From Arctopsyche grandis (Eukaryota > Arthropoda > Insecta > Trichoptera > Hydropsychidae): DNA of 64,000 nt. The translations under genes and the position numbers were made by a program. Numbering within the stretch: the first letter of the stretch is position 1; each line of letters opens with the position of its first letter. Where the stretch lies: NCBI RefSeq assembly GCF_051622035.1, contig NC_135362.1:5707501-5771500 (forward strand), read 5' to 3'. The notes under the pieces are model-generated. The model worked only from the letters and a program-made list of their open reading frames with translations, was not told the DNA's origin and ran no database searches. This document shows, in pieces, positions 38,709 to 50,589 of the stretch.

Positions 38709-39599
38709 ACATTTCAGATACGTCTCCAATGAGCCGTCAAATCCGAAAACGTTTTCTTATATGAAAACATAAATATTATTTTAATAATATTGAAAAATTA
38801 AACCAACAAAACGGTAATGCCACATTAATGCCAGGCAAATTAACATATTTTTATATGTAATAATAATAAATGAAAGAAAAGCACACATCATGCAACGTCG
38901 CGTGCGCTGCATTTGCGCGTGACTACGCACACACTCTCGCATATACAAACGTATGCGCGAACGGGTCGTGTAAAACGAGGCAACGCGCATACATAAAGCA
39001 CGTGAAAAAAATCGCAGCCGAATATAGACCACTCATTTACACGATATGTACACAGCACAACTACGTTTAGGAGGGAAACAAAAAAAATCGCACATACGGA
39101 ATCTGACCGAATTTGAGGACGCGGCAACGTGGCACGCCGAGTCGATATCAGAGCGATGCGAATACGTGCAAACTGGGTACGTATTCGGTAACCACTAACG
39201 CGCACTAGACGACAGACTCGGAACGACTGGCTTATCGCGTATAGCGCAAACAGTGTATGCATTGAGAAGGGGAAAGGCGTGGGTCCGCGTAAAGCGCGAC
39301 GTACATCCACACAATGTTGCATGTGCGTATGTAAAATTGTGAATGTGATATCGATTGTATGTGACACGTTAAATTTGTGGTGAATTACTTATATAGCATG
39401 CGTTCAAACCGTGTAATTGGATTACATTTCGTAAAGTACGATTTTCTTATGCGGTCGCCCCTAGTATAACGCGCTGGAGCAGTACAGCAGAAAGGAGTAT
39501 ACAATGTAAAAAAAAAGAAAATAAAAGTAGAAATGTAACAGACTAACAAAAAATATACAATTTTTTCTTGAATTTTCATATTTTTACTTTATCTATGTT
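38709..39599. other. No supported gene; CpG-rich block 38880-39330
   Basis: About 450 bp (CGTGCGCTGCATTTGCGCGT, CGCATACGGA-like) is far richer in CpG than its flanks. Open frames on both strands lack domains. It may be an unmethylated promoter-like region; I see no TATA or clear exon. Confidence 0.35.
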
Positions 39600-39722
39600 G
39601 AATTCAATTATCTCCCAAACCGCTGACTGAATCGAACTGGAATTTATTGACTAAATTGACTGACTGTTGACCGAATTCAATTATCTCCCAAACCGCTAAC
39701 TGAATCGAACTGGAATTTTTTC
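39600..39722. repeat. Tandem duplication, period about 76 bp
   Basis: GAATTCAATTATCTCCCAAA with CCGCTGACTGAATCGAACTG occurs at 39600-39645 and again at 39676-39721. Confidence 0.85.
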
Positions 39723-40206
39723 ACATGTAATAAAAATTATAAATTTTATAACGTTATATTTTTTAAATATTTTTCTCTGAACCGGAAGTAGTACTTTTAC
39801 TCTAGAGAATCGAGGTTTTTTGTGTTTTTCTCCGAAACCTTGTAGTTTATTGAACTAAAATTTCATATCTATTAGTTTAAGCTCAATACCAAGTTATGTA
39901 TAAAATTTGGTAAGTATCCATCAACCGGAAGTGGCAGTTTATTTTTGTTGTTTTATTGCGAAACAGATCTAGCGCGTTATAAGAGTGACTTCGTGTAGTA
40001 AAAATATAATATATACAAATAAAAATACAATAAATTGTATTACAGTTTTTTTTTGGTTACAAGACCGTTACGGAATGGGTAACGAAAATGGCGTGTTTCT
40101 AATACGTGTGCGTTTTCTAGATTACTCGCTCTGGTCTATATAATTTAGTCAATAAATTCACTTTGAGGGTATGTATGTAGTCTCGCATATCAGATTTTTT
40201 ATTAAT
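39723..40206. other. No gene seen
   Basis: AT-rich DNA with two CCGGAAGT.G motifs (39781, 39926); nothing coding. Confidence 0.45.
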
Positions 40207-40214
40207 ATAGCAAG

Positions 40215-40430
40215 GAGTGGCGGACGGTGGGTGTTGATGTTGAGTGTGCTGTGTATGAAAAACTGATTTTACAATATCATAATCATGTCTAAAGAGTGAC
40301 GAATCAAATGAATGTATAAATAATAATAAAGTTCGGTTTAAATGAAACGTAAAGGAGGTATGTAAAAAATAGCACCTTCTTATTTTTTCATACACAACAT
40401 ACCCAACATCAACACCACCGTACGTCACTG
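40215..40430. mobile_element. 216-bp hAT MITE with perfect 8-bp target duplication
   Basis: Left end GAGTGGCGGACGGTGGGTGT and right end reversed CAGTGACGTACGGTGGTGTT pair over about 45 bp. ATAGCAAG flanks it on both sides (40207-40214, 40431-40438). Ends resemble those of the complete hAT at 11391-14277, a plausible source of transposase. A 106-codon minus frame across it is a shadow. Confidence 0.88.
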
Positions 40431-40440
40431 ATAGCAAGAA

Positions 40441-40575
40441 GAACGGACGTTAGATGGAACAAATAAGTGCTCGAATGGTACCTAAGATAATGTAAAAGGT
40501 TGCAAGGAAAGCCATAGAGGAGATAGGTGGATGAAATCAGAAAAATGTGTGGGATGAGATGGATAAAGTTGAAAG
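40441..40575 (+). pseudogene. RTE fragment, C-terminal coding
   Basis: GCTCGAATGGTACCTAAGAT through GTGTGGGATGAGATGGATAA matches 4795-4900 of the intact RTE with many substitutions and frame breaks. The last part resumes at 40852-40912 (GTTGCCCAAAACAGAC, CAGTGGATGGCGAATGGC, then AAATGATGAT). The 280 bp between is another repeat. Confidence 0.75.
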
Positions 40576-41620
40576 CACACTGAAAAGAAAGGCGTTCCTA
40601 GTTAATTCGTACGATCTTATTATTTCGACAAGTTTCTACTACATTTTTTCAAATATGGGATTCACCGTTTTCGATTACTGTCAAGTCTATGTCAATTCAA
40701 AGATAAAATATCACCGAAAACAATCCAGGGGGTGATTTTTGGGACTGTGTGCCTCAGGTATGGCCAGGCGTACTTGGATTATTTTTGTATGTTTAAAAAT
40801 ATGTAAAAAAAAAGCACGTGCGCGTACCTCTCAGTGTGTTTTCGCCCAGAGAGTTGCCCAAAACAGACATCCATCTAACAGTGGATGGCGAATGGCTTTA
40901 AATGATGATATTATCGTAAATAAATTGTGATAAAACCGTCGCGATAATTAAGGCAGATACGTTCTAAAATAGCCAGCAGCATAGCTCGGTCGTTAAGCTT
41001 CTGCCTAACACCGAGAGGCGCCGGGTTCGATCCCATGAGCTGGCCCCAATTGAAAATGAGTATATCTGTAGTGCTGCTGGTCCGACCTGGTTATTTGTGA
41101 TAATCGTTTCTTATCAGAGTTTGCCAATTTTCTCTAATTTCATTGTTGAAACGGTTCCCGATTAAAAATTGGCTAAAATCCTTCCTACCTACTATTTCAC
41201 CACTATTTGAGTATGATTAATGTACAATAAAATTTATGTACAATTCATAGATGTCTCGTTAATTTGCCAGATTTCAGTGCTTCGTAATTCAGCGACTTGT
41301 ATAATAAAAATGCTGTATTGTTTGTAATTTGCCAGGAAGGCACATTTGGGTTTACCTGTAAGGCCTTCCTGGTATAAAATGTAATAAAAAATAAATAATT
41401 TAATTGAATTGCTGATCAAATGAACGTTTGTACCTGACAGAAATGCATCTAAATTTCCTGCACCTGTCATGGTGACCGACCTTAGAGTTTGGCTCAAAAA
41501 TAGAATACTTTGCAAATTATGCTATTTTCTTGTATAATACAAACATGATTTTCATTTTAACATTTAATAAGTGGAACGAGAAGCATTGAGAAAATGTATT
41601 GGATATGAACTGTCCTTCTA
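40543..41620 (+). repeat. Left arm of a ~1.05-kb inverted duplication
   Basis: This arm is repeated in reverse at 44645-45697 with high identity and a few indels (the right arm keeps about 30 bp lost here near 40585 and lacks about 40 bp of RTE tail present here near 40880). It spans part of the RTE relic, the NSYDLIIS repeat and a full SINE. Confidence 0.85.
40973..41400 (+). mobile_element. Full-length tRNA-derived SINE
   Basis: Head AGCCAGCAGC, A box-like TAGCTCGGTCG, B box GGGTTCGATCCC (41026-41037), body TTTCTTATCAGAGTTTGCCA and TTGTTGAAACGGTTCCCG, and 3' hairpin 41332-41372 (10-bp stem, 21-nt loop ACATTTGGGTTTACCTGTAAG) with A/T tail. Confidence 0.88.
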
Positions 41621-42355
41621 TGTGAAAAAATCCATTTGCAGAGAATGACTTGTGAAAAACTTCGAAAAATGCTGATTACATATATCCGAGTATATTTTAT
41701 TGCATCGCACTTTAAAATGCTTTTTAATACATTTTTAATATAGCACGAGCGCCGATTTTATAATTTATGCATATATTTATTATTTTTTATACGTATGCTA
41801 TAAAATGAACATGCTCGTATGAGTTTTTTAATATGTGCTCGTATAGCACTTTTCTAAATACTTAAAACAGTCATATATGTAGTACCTACATATACTCAAG
41901 GTAAATACAGTTGTTGGCTAGTATATGTACATTTATTGGACATTTCGATTTTAAAGTAAAAAAAAAATAGAACCATATGAAATTAATGCGAATCTTTCAT
42001 GACCTCGATTGTTGCTTGCTGATTACTGACTGATGGAAATGTCAATTTGATGTATTGTTATAGTTATAAACGGCCAATAACTATAACGCTTCTGAATGAG
42101 ATGAAGCTCCGTACAAACAATTTAAATGACAATACGTATGAACATATACTTATATAAGTAAATTTTAATTTATATTTTGAAAATTAAAAATATAATATAC
42201 AGGAACAACTGAATTATACGTGTACATTTAAAAAAATATTTTTTAATTCATAAAGATTACTTCCATTCGTACAAACATTTGATAATATAATAAAATTATA
42301 TGCAAGTAATTCAAATTAAAAAAAATTTGGCAGTATAATTTATAAATATATCATA
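41621..42355. other. No gene seen
   Basis: AT-rich spacer of the inverted duplication; nothing supported. Confidence 0.5.
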
Positions 42356-42584
42356 CTAGTTGTTATACGCAGCTTCGCTCAGTATTTATTATATAAACAG
42401 CGTAAACATGGCGAATCTAATAGTAAATATTTTTTATAGTTTTTTTATTAAATTTATTTGAATCGAAAAAAAAATAATATTCAACCAATCGAATCGTCGT
42501 CATAGAAACTTTGACTTGTTTTCGATGTTCCCAACATAAAATACAAACTTACATAAAAAGTCTCTTTCGAAATTATATATTAGA
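42356..42584 (-). mobile_element. Complete 229-bp Helitron-like element
   Basis: Minus strand starts TCTAATATATAATTTCGAAA (42584) and ends GAGCGAAGCTGCGTATAACA-ACTAG (42356), followed by T. Inside are TTCGATTCAAATAAATTTAA and (A)n. It directly abuts the 3' end of a family-2 element. Confidence 0.72.
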
Positions 42585-43240
42585 CTAAAGTTGCACCCGA
42601 TGAAATATCATCGTAATTATTAAATTAAAAAAATTAAAAGAAATGTGTCAATTCTGTATTTGATTCGCACACGGTCGAATTTTTTTCAAATACCTTTTAA
42701 ATATATATAATTGAATAGTTATATTTAATTGTTTAATATGAAAAAAAATGCTAATATGTAAAAAAATACCTCGATAGGTACATATAAACAATAAAAAACA
42801 CCAATAGAAAAAATAATAAATAAATTTTCAATACATGGCGGTAAATGCTCAGAGACTTAGCGCCATCTATTTGCCTAGAGGAAAGATTGGTAGCAAATAG
42901 CGTATATAGAAGTTTTTTTCTTTTGTTATTATATTCGTACGTTTTGTTGGTATTGTTTTAGCTGTGACGTACATATGTATGTCGAATCGAAACGACTATT
43001 AATCGAAACGACTATAGTGCGGCGAGCGTTATCTCAAACAGAGAGACAGACACACGGAATAGCGATATTATATAAATATATGATTCGTTTTGTTGGCAGT
43101 GGTTTAGCTGTGACATACATACATATGTATGTTGAATCGAAACGACTATTATAGTACGGCGAGCGTTATTTTACACAGGCAGACAGACACACATAATAGC
43201 AATATTCTTATTTGTATATGATTGATCAATTTCAACGGTC
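42585..43240 (-). mobile_element. Helitron-like family 2, copy A
   Basis: Minus 3' end CGATGATATTTCATCGGGTG-CAAC (hairpin ATGATATTTCAT) lies at 42585. Shared landmarks are AATGGCGGTAAATGCTCAGA-type, ATCGAAACGACTATTATAGT and GACAGACACACA. Near the other end about 150 bp is tandemly duplicated (42940-43080, 43090-43215). Other copies: 48405 and 51821. Confidence 0.6.
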
Positions 43241-44644
43241 AAACATAAACGCGGTCAAAACTTAAAGCAAAAGATCGCTTCATGAATAATTTGACTACTA
43301 CATGAAAATTTTAGTTCAATTGAACTTAAAGCATCAAAATATGTCATTCGTATCTTTTCCGAACAGCACATAATTTAAATTATCTTCATTGAATATTTTT
43401 ATTGCTTTATAAAGTGAAAATATTAATTCAAATTTGAAATAGATATCTATTATGTTCTATTGAACGTCACATGTTACCATAACGTATTTGTAATATTAAA
43501 TTGGGACAATTGATCAAATTGGCAGCGAATTGAATCTAAAAATATATTTACAAGAGGTTTACAAAGTAACATCGCAATAATTTTGAATACATCCATCTTC
43601 ATTGGTATGTTTTTATCGAGAAAAGTAATTATTCAATAACATAGACAAATTACTGTCTACCAGTGTGTATAAACATATGTATGTATTTATGTATATATGT
43701 ATGTCTAGACAAGTAAGCACTTTGCATGCAACTGTTATATGTATATACTTCGTCCTAAATAAAGTTATTTTAGTGAGTAGGGTTGATATCAACCATACGT
43801 GCTTGTGAGTGCTAGGAATATTATTAACTTGTATATTTCTAGCCGTAATATGTAAGTAAAAGTTGTCTCGTCTCGACATTAAAACACCCAGCTCTGCTTG
43901 GATTCAAATAATATATTTATAATAAATACATTTACATGCATAAAATCCGTTTCATTTATAAAGGCTCGCTCCACTCTAACGAAAAGATGCGCGCGCTGGG
44001 ATTATGTACCGTTTGTTGCTTGTGCGCATCTTTGCCGAGTAGTGGGGTTGGGCCTTCGTAAATATAATGGTTTCTACTAAGCCTTCGACTTTTCCAAAGG
44101 TTTTGTCAATGTCTAGAAACCTTGCGATATTATTTAAATATCTTTCAATAGTTTTAGCTGTAAAAATTTATAAGTAGTAGGATTTTTTCATCTCCAGAAT
44201 TAATCGGAATTGAGATTATCATAATATTGTATTATTGAGGTTTCGTTATGTTTGGTGAACTGCAATGTGCTAAGTTTTATAAAATGTGATATTATTTTAT
44301 TGTAATGTGACAGTTCGTACTGTTTTTACTGGTTTTTAGAATATCTGTCCTCGTAAGTCGTGAGATAAAACCAGTACACTTTTTTTTATCTAATAGATGA
44401 TTTTATAAAGCCTTCAGTGAAAGTGATGTCTCCTACAAAAATATTGGCAAATTAGTCAAATATTGTCTTTGTTTATAGGAACATATGCATCTGCCGATGG
44501 AATTTTTTCTTTGATGAACAATATATGGTCCAGTGATAAAACGCAATATTGAATGTTAAAACTTTAAAATTGATAAGAATAGTTTTAACCAGTTAACCAT
44601 ATTTTTTTATTTATTTTTTTATTACATTTTTATACTTGTTCATA
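43241..44644. other. No supported gene
   Basis: AT-rich; frames of 60-88 codons have no recognisable domain. Confidence 0.45.
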
Positions 44645-45697
44645 GAAGGACAGTTCATATCCAATCAATTTCTCAATGCTTCTCGTTCCGCTTATTAAAT
44701 GTTAAAGTGAAAATCATGTTTGTATTATATAAGAAAATGGCATAGTTTGCAAAGTATTCTATTTTTGAGCCAAACTCTAATGTCGCTCACCATGACAGGT
44801 GCAGGAAATTTAGATGCATTTCTGTCAGGTACAAACGTTCATTTGATCAGCAATTCAATTCAATTATTTATTTTTTATTACATTTTATACCAGGAAGGCC
44901 TTACAGGTAAACCCAAATGTGCCTTCCTGGCAAATTACAAGCAATACACCTTTTTTATTATACAAGTCGCTGAATTACGAAGCACTGAAATCTGGCAAAT
45001 TAACGAGACATCTATGAATTGTACATACATTTTATTGTACATTAATCATACTCAAATAGTGGTGAAATAGTAGGTAGGAAGGATTTTAGCCAATTTTTAA
45101 TCGGGAACCGTTTCAACAATGAAATCAGATAAAATTGGCAAACTCTGATAAGAAACGACTGTCACAAATAACCAGGTTGGACCAGCAGCACTATAGATAT
45201 ACTCATTTTCAATTGGGGCCAGCTCATGGGATCGAACCCGGTGCCTCTCGGTGTTAGGCAGAACCTTAACGACCGAGCTATGCTGCTGGCTATTTTAGAA
45301 CGTATCTGCCTTAATTATCGCGAGTACCTTATTATAATTTATTTACGATAATATGGGTCTGTTTTGGGTAACTCTCCGGGAGAAAACACACCGAGATGTA
45401 CGTGGCACGTGCTTTTTTTTACATACCTTTAAACATACCAAAATAATCCAAGCACGCCTGGCCATACCTGAGGCACACAGTGTTTTCGGTGATATTTTGT
45501 CTTTGAATTGACATAGACTTGACAGTAATCGAAAACGGTGAATCCCATATTTGAAAAAATGTAGGAGAAACTTTTCGAAATAATAAGATCGTACGAATTA
45601 ACTAGGAACACCTTTCTTTTACTGGAAGCCACGAAGACGTGCCGTGCCATTCCTTTCAGTGTGCTTTCAACTTTATCCATCTCATCCCACACATCTA
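44645..45697 (-). repeat. Right arm of the inverted duplication
   Basis: Reverse copy of 40543-41620. The outer boundary falls at the same RTE-derived TGTGTGGGATGAGATGGATA motif; the inner boundary is at CATAGAAGGACAG. Confidence 0.85.
44870..45293 (-). mobile_element. Full-length tRNA-derived SINE inside the right arm
   Basis: Counterpart of 40973-41400. B box GGGTTCGATCCCATG, hairpin 44890-44930 with a perfect 10-bp stem and 21-nt loop. Confidence 0.88.
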
Positions 45698-46835
45698 GCT
45701 TTGTAGTTTGCTCTACACTACAGATATACTCAGAAAAATTCTTTTAGAGTTAGGTAATTAAGAATGTATTTTTATATAAGCTAGATAGCTAAAAGTATAT
45801 AAAAAAATAAGTTGTGTGTAGAATTTTAACAGAGAATTTAAGTAAATTAATGCTTTATGTTAGTTTTTAATAATGGAAGTATCTAGAAAAAAACTTTTTT
45901 GGTGATGAAATGTGCTGGTAAATTTGAATTAAAAAATGGTCTTATTTTATTGGTGTGTTTAAAAATATGAGCCAAAATTTAGTACAGATTTGTTTTATTT
46001 TTGTTTAATTTAAATATACTAATAAACTTTCCTGTTTTATGTGTGTATTCTTATGAACACTTTCATATAACATATTCATTTGAAGATTTCCGGTGCAACG
46101 CTCGGGAAAGGGGGACTTTTCACCCTTTGAAGCCGTGCGCTCAAAATACCGTTTTCATTATTTATAATTTAGCGCATCGCTGTCTCTGTCTTTTGCTCGA
46201 AGTTAAACAAGGACGAGAGTAAGAGCAACAACCTACTGAAGGTGGTATTGTCGGACAAGTAGACGCATCTCAGTAATTCTAAACCATCCACAGGTCGTAC
46301 ACCGAGCGACCGTTTGTCTATGGTCGTGATTTACGTGTGGTGTCCCTGCGGTCGCGAAATGGCCGCCGCCAATTCCCGATTTTGAGCATCTCGCAAACTG
46401 ATGAATTTTCATGAATGACAGCGAGTATTTTCGGCAATTGAAAGGTTGTTAACATCTGCGGTGGGACATCCGCAATGCGCGAAGCGTTGTAGCCGAGAGC
46501 GAGAGCCGACAAAATCGATGAAAACGAGACGACGACATGTCGCTGTCTCAGTCCGAGTCTGGCCGGTGCACGTGCACCGAGAGTGTATGTATGCTCGTTT
46601 TTCCGGATCGTTTGGCCAAACATTCAACGCGCGTAATTGCAAAAATACAACAATGGACGTTCTCTGTGATTAAACACGGCTATCGCACAAGCTTAACGGC
46701 AATACATGTTTGTTTTCGTTTCATAAAGTCCAATGCTCTTGAAAATATTCTTGAAATTTTCAGTTTGCAATTTGCATCAATTTGCCTACCAACTTTCCAA
46801 TTTTTTTTACTAAACTCTTCTTATTTTAAAATTAA
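45698..46835. other. No supported gene; CpG-rich block 46080-46650
   Basis: The block contains AAATGGCCGCCGCC (46360-46373) and many CG dinucleotides in an otherwise AT-rich region, so it may be a promoter or regulatory element. Open frames on both strands (up to 136 codons) lack recognisable domains. Confidence 0.35.
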
Positions 46836-47425
46836 GATTATTCTATCGAAAATTGCACACAGAAAAATCGAAAAGCTTATCTTCACTCAACCGCAAGTTG
46901 GTTTTAAGCTTTTTATGTATGTAACTTACCTAATATTTATTTATTGATAAATCAACAGACAACAGGTGTAGAAATGCATAAAAATAAAGAATAAATGTAA
47001 CAAAATAACATCCGAGCCCAATTATAGATTTTAACAAATTACATAAAATGGTACATAAGAGACAAACAAATGAAAAAGAAAAAGAAAAGATTAACGTCGA
47101 AAATATTTTTACGTTAATTTTCTTAAAATGAGATTATTCTATCGAAAATTGCACACAGAAAAATCGAAAAGCTTATCTTCACTCAATCGCAAGTCGGTTT
47201 TAAGCTTTTTATGTATATAACTACATATTTATTTATTGATAAATCAACAGACAACATATGTAGAAATGTATAAAAAAAAAAGAATAAATGTAACAAAATA
47301 ACATCTGAGCCCAATTATAAATTTTAACAAATTACATAAAATGGTACACATATGTAGAGACAAATAAATGAAAAAAACAAAGAAAAGATTAACATTAAAA
47401 ATATTTTTACGAATAATATAAACAT
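46836..47425. repeat. Tandem duplication, two units of about 296 bp
   Basis: GATTATTCTATCGAAAATTG starts each unit (46836, 47132); both continue through CACAGAAAAATCGAAAAGCT and ACAAATTACATAAAATGGTA. Units differ at about 5-8 percent by eye. Confidence 0.88.
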
Positions 47426-48404
47426 ATATTTTTCCCTACTAAAATGATTAGATTGGATAGCTAACGTTACCAATTAAAGAGTTTATTTAAATCATTTGTA
47501 AGTATTTTTAATGTAGATGGAACTATAAATAGCACCCAATTTGCGCAATTATCATATACAATATATACTATGTACTTAGATACAATTCCCTTCTTTAAAA
47601 ATAATCACATATTTGCACAGTTAAATAAATTATATTTGTACATAAGAAAATGATATATTGAATGACAAGACAGATATAATGATGGTTTGAAAACATTTTA
47701 AAAATATGAAAATTCAATCAATACATGGAAAACTTTCCTTTAATGCACATTATTTAATCTAAAAACGATTTTTTTAACATATGTATGTATATATGTATGT
47801 ATATCCTTAGACATTTTAGAGTTACTATTCTAAAAGGAGTAAAAAAAAAAACAGGAGAGAATGCAGCGATTGACCTACTCTAGTGCTGTTCCAAATGCCT
47901 TTTTGTGCAAGCGAACTACATTATTTCTCTTCTGTCTGATCTTACTAGCTATACCAGGTTAGAATCTGATTTTACGTTTATTTATATTGAGGCTATACAT
48001 AAGTATATAATTTATCATTAAAAAAACAACGATGATAGAATTAAGTTATTTATTATTTATTTAAATACAAAACATATATACGTTTACGTAATTGAGGGAA
48101 ACTATTTGTTCATACGTACATAGACATAAACATATATATAATAATCGTAAGTAAAAACACGTTGTGTTCGACAGGTTTGGCAAGCCTGGTTTAGTAAACG
48201 TATAGAAGTTGGTCAATTGAATTTTAAAGCTGTAAAATTACATTAGTGGATGCTTCATATTCCCATAACGGTGCTCTCGTTCACCACTAATCGATAGCAG
48301 TTCAATTTCTGCCTTCACATCCGACGATATACTTCAGACGAAAACAATTAGGTACTGTAATGCAACCAGTCAAGAAATATGTACTTATATATACATAACT
48401 AGTG
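47426..48404. other. No gene seen
   Basis: AT-rich DNA without supported features. Confidence 0.5.
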
Positions 48405-48784
48405 TTGTGCCCGATGAAATATCATGGCATGAGTTATGGCATATTAAGCTGTTAATTAAAAACAAAATTAAAAGATATTTTTCAGTCCTGTGTTCGATCC
48501 GCACGCGATCGTATTTTTTTCGGAAATCTTTTAAATATATTTAATTTAATATTTATATTTAATTGTTTAACACGAAAAAAATGATAAAAACTACCTACAT
48601 ATAAACAATACCTATATAAAATACCAATAGAAAAATAAATAAATTAAATAAATTTTCAATAAATGGCGCTAAATGCTCAGAGACTTATTGCTCTTGAGCA
48701 GTGGTTCTTATCCTTTTCAGTGAGCCACACCCCTTTGAATCTGAAAATATGTTCCCTCACCCCCTTGAAAAATGAGTTTTAGAA

Positions 48785-49135
48785 TTAAATTATTGCAAGC
48801 TTTTTTTTCGTAGAGCACAGATATGCCACTTGATAGGACACTTCTAACAAGGGCTTTTGAATTGTTGCACCACATAATTTTGTGATTGTACCACTGGCAT
48901 CAAATCGAGCCTTCTTTGAATTAGAGATGTTCAGACTATGATCAACACCTTCACCACCATGCACATTATTGAAATGTTCTAACAACTTTGATGGCTTAAG
49001 ATTGGAGTTTGAAAACATCTTGGAACATAAGATGCATTGAGATGTACCATCTTTTTCTGTTGTACAAGTGAATCCGCAACCAACATAATCGTCTTTCCAC
49101 TGGTGTTTTTGGAGATGGCGGGGTTTTCTACAGTA
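48785..49135 (-). pseudogene. hAT transposase remnant with BED zinc finger
   Basis: Minus frame KHQWKDDYVGCGFTCTTEKD, QCILCSKMFSNSNLKPSKLL then EHFNNVH gives the C2-H...H pattern of a BED finger; downstream ...PLLEVSYQVAYLCSTKKKL matches the region after the finger in ZBED5/FAM200-like transposases. The catalytic core is missing. A possible splice acceptor (CTGTAG|AAAACC) lies at the upstream edge. Confidence 0.7.
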
Positions 49136-49365
49136 AATTAAATAATAATTACAAAGAACGTATCAAATAATAATAATATGTACTTCAAAATTTTGCGATA
49201 AAAATTCTTACGTTTGTGTGATCATTATATCCTATTCGGGCTTTAATCACTTAAGTATGTATTTGTTTCTGCTTTAAAATGGTAGATGACGTTTGCAATC
49301 ACATGTGTTCTTGTGTGTGTACACATGCTAGTCTCAAGAAGTTTTTTGCAATATCTATCTGCAAT

Positions 49366-49391
49366 ATCTATCTATCTATCTATCTATCTAT
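49366..49391. repeat. (TATC)n microsatellite
   Basis: Six TATC units within the hAT at 48699-49720. Confidence 0.85.
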
Positions 49392-49966
49392 AGTTTTTTG
49401 CCATCTGCCACTGTCGCAAAAACAATTGTAAACAGTATAACAGTGGAGACGATGGTGTGCAAATTCTGAGAAAACTGTCATTATTATTTCCGAGAAATGA
49501 GGAGAGAGCTTTAGGCGATATCCTGCCATAAATTATATTATTTTAGTTATAGCTAGCCAAACGCTTTCGTCACGAAAACAATTAGCCGATGTCATCGAAT
49601 ATTAAAATAGTTATCAAATATAACAAAACTAAATTTATATTGTTAGAAACGTCTCCCGCACCCCCTGATATGCCTTCTCGCACCCTATGGGGTACCCGCA
49701 GCCCCGGTTAAGAACCACTGCGCTAGAGGAAACATTGCTAGCAAACGGTATATATGGGAGTTTTTTTAATTGATCTGTTATTATGTTTGGATTATATTCG
49801 CACGTTTTGTTGGCAGTGTTTGAATTGTGACGTACATACATATGTCAAATCGAAACGACTATTATAGTACGGCGAGCATTATTGCACACAGAACAGCACT
49901 ATTATATACGTATATATAATATGATATTACAAAGCCTATTGAAAGAATATAACGGTTCGGTGATTA

Positions 49967-50319
49967 CATCTCATATGTGAATCGCTATCAGGATAACCGC
50001 CGCTATGAAAATCGCTCGCGCGGATCTCCTGTCGCACGAAAATTTCCCAAATAAAAAAAAACTGCCCAAATATTGCTCAAAACTGCCCAAATCTCGTAAA
50101 TTGACCAAACCGAGCAAAATGGCAAAGTATGAAAACGATCGGATAAGAGCCCAAATTTTTTTTGACTAGTGATCGTAAGTGAAAGTAAGAAGAGGTTAGT
50201 AAAAAAGCATTTGCTGAGCAATATTTGGACAGTTTTCTTTTATTTGACAATTTTCCTGTGCGACGAATTTTCGATTTTCATAGTCGCGGTTATCCTGGTA
50301 GCGATTCACATTTGGGATG
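49967..50319. mobile_element. Mariner-like MITE, copy 2 (353 bp)
   Basis: Same ends as 35081-35294 (CATCTCATATGTGAATCGCT / AGCGATTCACATTTGGGATG) with TA on both sides (49965-49966, 50320-50321). About 140 bp longer in the middle. Frames inside are shadows. Confidence 0.7.
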
Positions 50320-50589
50320 TATCCCCTTTACCGTTTCAACAAAACTATTTGGAGATTTGAATCAACGATGACGCGCCCATCAAAATCACAATATTTACAC
50401 CACAAAAATAAAGTAAAAAAAGCATACGGGCGAGAATTCGCGAACGCTTCAAAATCGTATTTTCACATAAATCAAAAACAAGCCGGGATTGTTGAAAAAA
50501 ATGTACAAAAATGGCAGTATAATAATCAGCGATTGCAAATGATCTAATAGGCTAATAAAAAGCTCGCAAAAAGGGTGTAATAAATATTT

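Larger units (their letters stand above)
48699..49720 (-). mobile_element. BED-finger hAT fragment (ZBED/FAM200-like) with TIRs
   Basis: Ends CAGTGGTTCTTATCC and, reversed, CAGTGGTTCTTAACC are an inverted repeat. Flanks CTCTTGAG (48691) and CGCTAGAG (49721) are a worn 8-bp duplication, and uninterrupted family-2 copies at 42880 and 52145 show the empty site. It carries only part of the transposase, so it is an internally deleted copy. Confidence 0.82.
48405..49915 (-). mobile_element. Helitron-like family 2, copy B, split by a hAT
   Basis: Minus 3' end TTTCATCGGGCACAACACTAG|T at 48400-48420; body CTCAGAGACTTATTGCTCT (to 48698) resumes at 49721 with CTAGAGGAAACATTGCTAGC and GTACGGCGAGCATTATTGCA. 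The 1022 bp between are a hAT. Confidence 0.65.

Noticed and set aside
38888-39367. 159-codon minus ORF in the CpG-rich block
   Set aside because: No domain or splice context, and the opposite strand is also partly open; composition effect.
41234-41515. 93-codon ORF conserved in two places (also 44720-45070)
   Set aside because: Both are the antisense/sense of the same SINE and flank inside the inverted duplication, so conservation is due to the duplication.
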